32,788 bases of DNA. Source: Candidatus Saccharimonadota bacterium. GTDB lineage: Bacteria > Patescibacteriota > Saccharimonadia > Saccharimonadales > Saccharimonadaceae. Of the stretch, positions 5,168 to 11,435 are shown in pieces; positions within the stretch are counted from its first letter, which is position 1, and each line of letters begins with the position of its first letter. Under the pieces are notes generated by a model that saw nothing but the letters and a program-made list of their open reading frames with translations, searched no databases and was not told the origin of the DNA. The position numbers and the translations under genes were made by a program. The stretch spans positions 1-32,788 of the forward strand of contig JAFUBU010000001.1 of NCBI GenBank assembly GCA_017460045.1, given 5' to 3'.

Positions 5168-5701
5168 ACCGACCGCGAAAAAGACGCCGAAATTAAACGA
5201 CTTACGCCTTATGCTATGAAATACGCGGGCGACTTTCTCCGAACGACGCGCGGGCGCTTAACCGCGCGACATAGGGGCGGAACGGACGACCTACTCGCCG
5301 ACGCGATCTTGCTAGTTTGCGAATTTGTCGCGCGCGACTTGCCCGCGCCATATTTCAAAAAGTTTCTAATCTTTCGGTTGCGCGATCTCGCCGACAGATC
5401 GCAAGCGCGCCCGCGCTACGCGCAAGAGTCGCCCGCGCCCGGTCTCTCCCTCGCCGAATCGGTCGTTGACTATCGCGGGCGACGCGACCCGCTCGCCGCC
5501 GCCGCGCGCGTCGAACTCTTTCGCGCGACGCGACGCCTTCCGCTCCTTACTCGTTGCGCGTTGCGTCGCTCGCTCTTAGGCGACCGCCAAGCCTATCGCG
5601 ACGCCCCCTGCTCTCTCCCCTCGTTCTTTTACTGGCGCGGGAAAATTTTAAAAGAAATTAAAAAACGGTTGGAATTTTCCGCCGCGACCGCGATAATGTA
5701 A
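5165..5701 (+). CDS. Sigma-70-like (ECF-type) protein, 178 aa
   Basis: Length and organisation fit a small sigma factor. Residues 11-85 resemble sigma region 2: a helix, then TDDLLADAILLVCEFV in place of the usual DLxQExF helix, then LIFRLRDLADRSQARPR resembling the WLxxIARNxxxDxxRR helix. Residues 110-170 resemble region 4: LPLLTRCALRRSLLGDRQAY, a turn, then WRGKILKEIKKRLE, like the recognition helix and RALxxLR end. Function by family: directing RNA polymerase to particular promoters. The family call is by pattern and is weak in region 4, where the helix-turn-helix is poorly conserved. The ATG at 5165 is chosen because it follows the conserved leader. It may read the repeated intergenic motifs of this phage or its late promoter, by inference. 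Confidence 0.5.
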   Translation: MTDREKDAEIKRLTPYAMKYAGDFLRTTRGRLTARHRGGTDDLLADAILLVCEFVARDLPAPYFKKFLIFRLRDLADRSQARPRYAQESPAPGLSLAESVVDYRGRRDPLAAAARVELFRATRRLPLLTRCALRRSLLGDRQAYRDAPCSLPSFFYWRGKILKEIKKRLEFSAATAIM

Positions 5702-5742
5702 ACCGACGAAATCCTAAACCTTTTTTATAAAGGGCTTTACAA

Positions 5743-6621
5743 ATGCGAAAACTTCTTATTATTTCACTAGTTGCCGCCGCGTCCTTGATCGCGCCGCGAC
5801 TTGCCGCCGCGCAATGCTACGGGGGCGCGTGTCAATTGCGCGCTTATACGTCGCGCCAGGCGCGCGCTTACACTCCGGCCGCTCGAACGTACCGCGCGAC
5901 CTCTTGCGCCGCGTATCGGGCAAATTATGGGGCTTGCGCGGCGTCCTATCAATACGCCGCGACGGTTGGATACTGGACGTCGGGGCAATGCTACGGCGTC
6001 GCCGCTTGCTCCCCGGTTGAATCGTCGCCGCGTCCTTGCGCTCCGACGACGACCGCGCCCCGCTATTATTCCCAAATCGTCGAGAACGCTTGCGCGCCCG
6101 TATCTGAAACGCCCGCCCCTTGTGAATCGGTCGAAACAGTAACCGCGCCGGAGGCTTGCGCCCCGGTCGAAACGACGACGCCGACCCCTTGCGAATCCTG
6201 CGGGGAATATACCCCCGTTAAAACGCAAAACGGCGCGCTTGTTTACAAGTCGTGCCCGACGGGCGCTTGCCCGTTGCAAGCCGCGACGAAAGCCGCCGCG
6301 CGTACCGTTTCGCGCTTGCTCGACGCGGTGAACGCGACGCGCGCCCGCTACGGTCTCGCCGCTCTCTCCCTCGATAGTAATCTGCAGGGCGGCTCTCAAT
6401 TCCAGGCTTCTTTTTGCGCGTCGCGCGGCGCGCTTATCCACGGCTCCGGCGTCGCCGAAATCCTCGCCCAAAACTCGCAAGGAATCGAAACGGCGTTGTC
6501 TCAATGGCTTAACAGTCCCGCGCACCGGGCGTTGCTACTTTCTCCGACCTTTACCCGCGCGGGCGTCGCCGTCCACGTCGACGGCTCCGGCCGCGTTTGG
6601 TGCGCCGCCCGTTTCCGCTAG
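5743..6621 (+). CDS. Secreted Cys-rich CAP/SCP-domain protein, 292 aa
   Basis: A clear signal peptide (residues 1-23, cleavage likely after LAAA before QCYGG) shows export. Residues 24-180 are low-complexity, rich in Cys, Pro, Thr, Ala and Tyr, with at least 14 Cys (25, 30, 55, 65, 83, 89, 99, 117, 127, 139, 150, 153, 171, 176). This suggests a disulphide-linked extracellular stalk. Residues 190-292 form a CAP (CRISP/antigen 5/PR-1) domain: LLDAVNATRARYGLAALSLD at its start, the conserved His233 and Glu239 (HGSGVAE), the NSPAHR motif with His261, and a terminal AGVAVHVDGSGRVWCAARF strand. CAP proteins are numerous in planctomycetes and rare in phages, so this is probably host-derived cargo, perhaps a lysogenic conversion factor altering the cell surface. 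It has an AAAGGG ribosome site and is followed by a structured element. Confidence 0.8.
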   Translation: MRKLLIISLVAAASLIAPRLAAAQCYGGACQLRAYTSRQARAYTPAARTYRATSCAAYRANYGACAASYQYAATVGYWTSGQCYGVAACSPVESSPRPCAPTTTAPRYYSQIVENACAPVSETPAPCESVETVTAPEACAPVETTTPTPCESCGEYTPVKTQNGALVYKSCPTGACPLQAATKAAARTVSRLLDAVNATRARYGLAALSLDSNLQGGSQFQASFCASRGALIHGSGVAEILAQNSQGIETALSQWLNSPAHRALLLSPTFTRAGVAVHVDGSGRVWCAARFR

Positions 6622-6625
6622 TCTG

Positions 6626-6708
6626 AAACGATAACCTTCACGGGGGGACGGCGTTTGTAGGTTGCCGCGTATAGCGTAGACGCGGCTCTAGGGGTTGCGC
6701 CGTCCCCC
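6626..6708 (+). ncRNA. Structured intergenic element with motif copy 3
   Basis: AAACGATAACCTTC (6626-6639) is followed by an 11-bp outer stem GGGGGACGGCG (6643-6653) / CGCCGTCCCCC (6698-6708). The outer stem encloses a perfect 7-bp inner hairpin GCCGCGT (6664-6670) / ACGCGGC (6680-6686). A pyrimidine tract TCTTTCTCTCTCCC follows, and the next start codon is 32 bases past the stem. The two nested stems indicate a folded RNA: a leader, an attenuator or a small RNA. A terminator role is possible but the tail is C-rich. Confidence 0.5.
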
Positions 6709-6739
6709 TCTTTCTCTCTCCCTTGCGAAAAGCTACACA

Positions 6740-6940
6740 ATGAAAAACGACCAAAACAAGCCCGCAGAGATCGTCGCGAACGATCTAATACAAATGTACT
6801 ATTACGACCGGTTGACGCTCGACGAATGCGCCGCCGTCTACGGTTGCGCGCCCGCGACTATCGCCGCGACGCTCGAAACGTCGCGACGTCTTGCGCCCGT
6901 CCTTTTCCCGGCTCAATTCAAGGAGGCGCGCCGCAAATGA
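6740..6940 (+). CDS. Small HTH protein, 66 aa
   Basis: Residues 24-48 (DRLTLDECAAVYGCAPATIAATLE) fit a helix-turn-helix of the resolvase/sigma region 4 kind. The whole protein is little more than this domain, so it is probably a DNA-binding regulator. ATG 6740 is chosen over an upstream TTG in the same frame because the longer version would run back into the structured element. The end overlaps the next gene by ATGA, indicating translational coupling. The direct role and target are unknown. Confidence 0.65.
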   Translation: MKNDQNKPAEIVANDLIQMYYYDRLTLDECAAVYGCAPATIAATLETSRRLAPVLFPAQFKEARRK

Positions 6941-7575
6941 TAGGGGAAACACGAATTAACGGCGCGGCGGTTGGGAAGTATCTGCCGCTCGTTGTCGGCT
7001 CGGTCTCGAATGCCGAAAAAATGGACTGGATCGCGCGCGCTATCGCCGAAGGCTACAAGCCCGAACAACCCGTGAAAATCTGCGACCTTGCGCCGCTTTT
7101 CAATGTGTCAAAAGACTTAACCGGGCGCGCCGTCCAATTATGCGCCCGCGCCGGTATCGTCTATCGTAGCGGCTCGATTTACTGGCGATCCAAAAAAGAC
7201 GCAACGGATTTTTTGAACGAAAAGCGCGACGCGCTCGACGTCGCGGCCTATCGCCCCCCCGTTGCTTACTATCACAAACGCGCCGACGGTAACGTCTTTA
7301 AATGGTACCCGCTAGGAACGGTTCTCGATCTCGACGGACGAAAGCTCGCCGTTTTAAAATCCGGGCGCAATCACGCGCAATATTGCGCCGGTTGCTACCT
7401 TTTGAACGTCTCCCCGCAAGACTGCCAACGGCTCAAGAATGAGTGCCTGGGGGAGTGCTACTCAATCGACCGAGGCGACGATACGCGGGTTATTTTTCAC
7501 GCAATCGGCGCCGGAATTACGAACGAACAAACGGCGTCCGCCAACGCTTGCGCCGGTCTCTCCCGGCTCTTTTAA
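6937..7575 (+). CDS. Protein with winged-helix-like N-terminus and Cys cluster, 212 aa
   Basis: Residues about 45-85 look like a small winged-helix module (ICDLAPLFNVSKDLTGRAVQLCARAGIVYRSGSIYW). Residues 150-174 contain a Cys cluster (Cys150, 153, 163, 170, 174; CAGC...C...CLGEC) likely to bind zinc. It is followed by DDTRVIF, an arrangement I have seen in uncharacterised gut-phage proteins. The start overlaps the previous gene (ATGA) and is preceded by AAGGAGG. It lies just upstream of the RecT-like gene, suggesting a part in DNA recombination or replication. No enzymatic signature is visible. Confidence 0.65.
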   Translation: MIGETRINGAAVGKYLPLVVGSVSNAEKMDWIARAIAEGYKPEQPVKICDLAPLFNVSKDLTGRAVQLCARAGIVYRSGSIYWRSKKDATDFLNEKRDALDVAAYRPPVAYYHKRADGNVFKWYPLGTVLDLDGRKLAVLKSGRNHAQYCAGCYLLNVSPQDCQRLKNECLGECYSIDRGDDTRVIFHAIGAGITNEQTASANACAGLSRLF

Positions 7576-7587
7576 ACGATAATCTTC
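7574..7587 (+). promoter_or_regulatory. AAACGATAAYCTTC motif, copy 4
   Basis: AAACGATAATCTTC starts within the stop codon of the preceding gene and lies 66 bases upstream of the recT-like start. No strong G-run hairpin follows here, only a short GGCGA/TCGCC stem. Confidence 0.4.
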
Positions 7588-7652
7588 TTAAAATTTCCAA
7601 CTTTGCCTGGCGAAACAGTTCTATATCGCCGTTCCTATTAGAAAGGTTGCCA

Positions 7653-9116
7653 ATGACCCGCGAAAGTGTCGCGCGCGCGGTTGATACCGCCGCGCCCGTT
7701 GCCGCTCCGACAAGCGCCGCCCCCGGTCGTTACGTTTCGATCTTTGAAAATCCCGCGCGATTTTCCGAAATGATGAACGCCGCAGGCGCGCTTGCCAAGA
7801 CCCAGTTTGTGCCTAAAGCGTTTCAAGGAAAGCCGGAAGACTGCCTCGTCGCCCTTGATATGGCGGCTCGTATGGACTTAAACCCGCTCGCCGTGTTCCC
7901 TGATATTTATATCATCGACGGTCGCGCGTCCTTTTCGTCAAAGTTCCTTATTGCACTTGTCAATAAAAGCGGGCGATTTTCCCGGATCCAATTTGAAACG
8001 GGGATTGACGGGGAGGCGGAAGTAACCTTCGGCGCCTGGGGCGAAAACAAGGGACAACGTAAGCGCTGGAAAGAGAAGATTATAAACCACTATGCCGTCG
8101 CGTCCTTTACTGAACTAGCAAGCGGCGCGCGCTACGAATCCCCGCGCGTCGATTGTGTTTTCGCCGATAGAAATGGATGGTTTGAAAAGGACGGCTCCAA
8201 GTGGCGGACAATGCCTGAAATAATGACGCGATATCGCGCCGCGTCGATACTTATAAAAAGCGTTTGCCCTGAAATTATTATGGGGCTTGAATTTGCCGAC
8301 GACTTGCAAGACGCGCGCGACGATACGCCGCCGCGCTCGGTCGTCGTCGAACGTCGCGGCGCGCCCTCGCCCGCGCCCGTAATGATCGCGCCGTCGCGCG
8401 TCGATTGTGTTACTCCCTCGACCGTTGCGTCTCGCCCGGTCGTCGTCGAAATTAACAAGGGAACAATCGGCGCGAATGTAATCGACGCTGAAGCGCTCCC
8501 CGGCGATATGGAAATCGACGAAATGCGCGCGCGTCTTGAATCGGCGCAAACGGTCGACGACCTAAAAGCCGCCGCGCAAGTTATCGCCGAATATGAACTT
8601 GACCCTAGCGACGCGGAAAACCTGCGGCAAATCTTCAAACGACGCCGCGCGGAATTAGCGGCGCAAACGCAAGCGGGGGCGCAAGTTATCCCGCCGCGCG
8701 CCGGTCTCCCCGGGGAAACGGTCTTTAATACCGCCGCCGTTATCGACGCTATCGAAAAAGCGGGGAACGTCGACGCCCTAACCGCCCTATCAAATGAGGT
8801 TTACGCGGCGCAAGAGGACGGCAGGCTCTCCAAGGACGACGCCGCCGACCTACTCGCCCGCATTGCGCGCCGCCGGGAAACGCTCCAACCGGGGGACGCC
8901 CCCGCGACTAGCGAACAACCTACAAACGAACAACTTACATTTGAAACGAATCTGCGCGGGGCGCTAGTCGAATCGGCAAAAGCAGGCGACCTCGAACGTC
9001 TCGATAAAAACGCCGCTCTTATTACCGATTGGGCGGAACAAGGATACATTACGCAAGCGCAAGCCTCCGCGTTGTTTGCGCATTATGAGGAATTGAAAGG
9101 AGGCTTGACGAAATGA
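7653..9116 (+). CDS. recT: RecT-family single-strand annealing protein with repeat tail, 487 aa
   Basis: Residues about 28-220 match the RecT/phage annealase family by pattern: ALAKTQFVPKAFQGKPEDCLVALDMAARMDLNPLAVF, then DIYIIDGRASFSSKFLIALV, and the closing WRTMPEIMTRYRAASILIKSVCPEIIMGLE. Such proteins anneal single strands during phage recombination. Residues 221-487 are an unusual extension. A Pro/Ala linker is followed by three helical-hairpin units, each starting near VDDLKAA, VDALTAL and GDLERLD and ending in RAEL, RETL and EELK. These may mediate protein contacts. Usual RecT length is about 260-330 residues, so the tail is extra. ATG 7653 follows GAAAGG and avoids a long upstream overlap with the previous gene. 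No paired RecE-type exonuclease was recognised. Confidence 0.8.
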   Translation: MTRESVARAVDTAAPVAAPTSAAPGRYVSIFENPARFSEMMNAAGALAKTQFVPKAFQGKPEDCLVALDMAARMDLNPLAVFPDIYIIDGRASFSSKFLIALVNKSGRFSRIQFETGIDGEAEVTFGAWGENKGQRKRWKEKIINHYAVASFTELASGARYESPRVDCVFADRNGWFEKDGSKWRTMPEIMTRYRAASILIKSVCPEIIMGLEFADDLQDARDDTPPRSVVVERRGAPSPAPVMIAPSRVDCVTPSTVASRPVVVEINKGTIGANVIDAEALPGDMEIDEMRARLESAQTVDDLKAAAQVIAEYELDPSDAENLRQIFKRRRAELAAQTQAGAQVIPPRAGLPGETVFNTAAVIDAIEKAGNVDALTALSNEVYAAQEDGRLSKDDAADLLARIARRRETLQPGDAPATSEQPTNEQLTFETNLRGALVESAKAGDLERLDKNAALITDWAEQGYITQAQASALFAHYEELKGGLTK

Positions 9117-9328
9117 GATACAAGGCGACCGTAAAGCCCGCGCCGCGACTCGACGACAAAGAGTGGTTGACGCTCCAGGAATGCGCGGAAATGTTCCGCC
9201 TTTCCTATCAGACCGTCCTGCGGTGTATTAAACAGGGGGACTTCGAAGGCGTTGTCGCCGTTAGAATCGGGGCGCAATGGCGGGTCGCCCGCGCGTCATT
9301 GGGACGCATTCTATCCCGTCGCGAATAA
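9113..9328 (+). CDS. Excisionase-family HTH protein, 71 aa
   Basis: Residues 18-68 fit the excisionase/MerR-like (HTH_17) DNA-binding fold: WLTLQECAEMFRLSYQTVLRCIKQGDFEGV followed by IGAQWRVARASLGRIL. Members bend DNA and steer integrase toward excision. ATG 9113 overlaps the recT stop (ATGA) and follows a strong GAAAGGAGG site. Its position 18 bp upstream of the integrase supports an Xis role, though small HTH_17 proteins may also act as transcription factors. Confidence 0.75.
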   Translation: MRYKATVKPAPRLDDKEWLTLQECAEMFRLSYQTVLRCIKQGDFEGVVAVRIGAQWRVARASLGRILSRRE

Positions 9329-9346
9329 CACAATTGAAGGCTTGCA

Positions 9347-10507
9347 ATGTCGACAATTGAACGAATCAAGAGGAAACGCGGGGGCGTCGCCTTCCGCGTT
9401 TCATTCTATCGGGGGCGACGCGTAAAAGTAACGCTCCCTCAATGCTTTACACTAAGCGACGCGCGCGCGCTCGCTAACTGTATCGACGAAATATTAGCGG
9501 CGCAAAAACGCGGCGGCGTCGCTAGGGTTGAAACGTATCTTGAAAGCGCGCCCCCGCTTGTCCTTGAAAAGCTCGCCCGCGCCGGTCTAGTCGATCTCCA
9601 ACCGCTTAAAACCTTGGGGGAACTTCTCGACGACTACGAAAAAGACGTCGCGCGCCGATTAGCTCCCTCGACCGTCGCGTCCCTCGTTGCGATCTTTCGA
9701 CGTTTGCGCCCCGCGCTCGATCTCTCTAAATCCCCGGTTGATATTACGCCGGAGGCGGCGCGCTCCATAATCGAACAATCTACAACGGGCGCGTCCCCCG
9801 CTTATGCTCGACAAATCGCGCAAGCGGCGGCGGCGTTCTTTCACTATGCCGCCCCCGATCTCTCTAACCCGTTTAACGGCTTGAAATTGGCTCCGGCGCG
9901 TAAATTGGACGGGCGCGACTTCGACGTCCCCGCCGCCTGGTCTCTCCCTATTCTAAACGCTTGCCCCTCTAAGGAATGGCGCGTCGCGTTTGCTCTGTGG
10001 CGCTTTGGCGGCTTGCGTTTCCGGGAGGCGTATGCGCTCCAATGGGCGGACGTCAACTTCGACCGGCGCCGACTCGTTGTCCATAGTTCCAAGACGTCGC
10101 GATATGGCAAGCCGTCGCGACTCGTGCCGTTATTTCCCGAAATCGCGCAAGAACTCGACGATCTTTTTCTTGATACCGACCGCGCGGCGATCCTCTCTCC
10201 GATCTCTGAAACGACCGCGCGAAAAACCTTTGCGGCGATTATTACCCGCGCGGGCTACTCTCCGTGGGCGCGACTGTTCCAAAATATGCGCGCGACGCGG
10301 GAGAATGAGTTGATCGCGGCGGGGTACCCTCAACACGTTGTCGCCGACTGGCTCGGACATACAAGCGGCGTCCAATCGCGTTACTATCTAAGGACGTTAG
10401 ACAAGTATTTCGACCTTGCAACCGCCCCCAAACGCGGGGGCGAAAATAGGGGCGAAAACGGGGGCGAAAACGGGGGGCGGCGTCTACAAATATCGGGGGT
10501 CTGGTAA
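9347..10507 (+). CDS. int: Tyrosine-family phage integrase, 386 aa
   Basis: Full-length tyrosine recombinase. N-terminal AT-rich-site-binding-like region (1-60), core-binding domain (about 88-180) and catalytic domain (about 195-360). Visible catalytic residues: Arg224 (GGLRFREAYAL), Lys249 (SSKTS), Arg315 in FQNMRATRENEL, His338 (LGHTSG) and Tyr346 or Tyr347 (SRYYL). The usual box II His is replaced by Gln312, as I recall from planctomycete integrases, which supports that host group. The tail carries three GEN-type repeats encoded by a 12-bp tandem repeat. It ends tail-to-tail with the distal tail gene, the two overlapping by 24 bp. It integrates and excises the phage at an att site not identified here. 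Confidence 0.9.
   Translation: MSTIERIKRKRGGVAFRVSFYRGRRVKVTLPQCFTLSDARALANCIDEILAAQKRGGVARVETYLESAPPLVLEKLARAGLVDLQPLKTLGELLDDYEKDVARRLAPSTVASLVAIFRRLRPALDLSKSPVDITPEAARSIIEQSTTGASPAYARQIAQAAAAFFHYAAPDLSNPFNGLKLAPARKLDGRDFDVPAAWSLPILNACPSKEWRVAFALWRFGGLRFREAYALQWADVNFDRRRLVVHSSKTSRYGKPSRLVPLFPEIAQELDDLFLDTDRAAILSPISETTARKTFAAIITRAGYSPWARLFQNMRATRENELIAAGYPQHVVADWLGHTSGVQSRYYLRTLDKYFDLATAPKRGGENRGENGGENGGRRLQISGVW
10437..10472 (+). repeat. Three 12-bp tandem repeats in int 3' end
   Basis: Units GGGGCGAAAATA, GGGGCGAAAACG and GGGGCGAAAACG encode the Gly/Glu/Asn-rich tail of the integrase. The repeat is in frame, so copy number can change without breaking the gene. It could also serve as an arm-type binding site, since att sites often lie next to int; there is no direct evidence for this. 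Confidence 0.75.
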
Positions 10508-11425
10508 ATCAAGGGCGGTTAAATCCGCCCACGGATAAACCCGAAACGCCCGGGACGGCGGCGTCGTGCCGCTCGATAACTGCGTGCCGTCAAGCGCGAT
10601 AAAAACCGGCGTTTCTACGGGGGAACCGTCGGAATTTAGCGCGCGCGCGTATGCGTTCCCGCTCCGAACGTAGAACGACGAATTAGGCTTGACAACCGCC
10701 CAACCCTGCGGGCGATATAAAAGCCGATAATTGACGTCGTAAGACGTCGCCGCGACCGTCTCCGTTATCGTCGCCGTTACGTCTCCGACCCGCAATGTCC
10801 CGCGCGGACAAAACCAAACGGGGCTTGAATTTATCGCATTTACAAAGGCGGGGATTTTAGGCAACGGATTTACATACTCCCGGCGGGAATATTGCATCGC
10901 AAGTGTGCCCGTTTTAAAGACTAACGGGTCGTCGAACAATAGCCCAATACTATTGCAATTAAAAACCCCGTCCAAATCGACCGCGCCCGCCGTTTCCTCT
11001 TGCTCGATTTGCGCGGAAAAGGACAAGATTGTAGACGTATCGTCCGCCGCGTCTTGCGAATCTATCGCGGCGTTAGTCGTTGTTCCGCCGATTGTGTACG
11101 TGATCTCCCACTCGTACCCGCTCCCCCTCGCTCCAATGAATCGCGGCGAAAAGTCTTTAAATATAATATCCGCATGAGTTACGCCGCGCTCGTCGACGTA
11201 AGCGTCCCCCAACTGCGGTAATTTAGGACTGAAACAGACGTCGAACGCCGTATCGCGTTTATCGTTGCTTACCGCTAAAATAACTACCGTGCCCGTAACG
11301 TTGTTAATCGGATATTTTGCAACAGATACGCCGCGCGCGTTCTTTGTAACGACTCGAACAAACGACCCGGAAAAAGTTAATCGAACGTTGCGTCCGTCTG
11401 CTTTAAACTGTGCTTTCGTAAGCAT
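10484..11425 (-). CDS. Putative distal tail protein, 313 aa
   Basis: Not recognised by family. Mostly beta-rich with few charged runs and many Thr/Val/Asn, as in virion proteins. Residues 40-150 alternate short strands (NNVTGTVVILAVSNDKRDTAFDVCF; YEWEITYTIGG). It is the gene directly downstream of the tape measure, where siphophages keep distal tail or baseplate hub genes, and it is the last gene of the late operon. The ATG at 11425 (MLTKAQF) is chosen over one 12 codons upstream because AGAGG lies 8 bases before it and it avoids overlap with the tape measure gene. Confidence 0.6.
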   Translation of the reverse strand: MLTKAQFKADGRNVRLTFSGSFVRVVTKNARGVSVAKYPINNVTGTVVILAVSNDKRDTAFDVCFSPKLPQLGDAYVDERGVTHADIIFKDFSPRFIGARGSGYEWEITYTIGGTTTNAAIDSQDAADDTSTILSFSAQIEQEETAGAVDLDGVFNCNSIGLLFDDPLVFKTGTLAMQYSRREYVNPLPKIPAFVNAINSSPVWFCPRGTLRVGDVTATITETVAATSYDVNYRLLYRPQGWAVVKPNSSFYVRSGNAYARALNSDGSPVETPVFIALDGTQLSSGTTPPSRAFRVYPWADLTALDLPDPRYL

Positions 11426-11435
11426 TTTAAAACCT

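Noticed and set aside
5767-6525. 252-codon minus-strand frame opposite the CAP gene
   Set aside because: Arg/Gly-rich antisense shadow; the + strand gene has a signal peptide and a conserved CAP domain.
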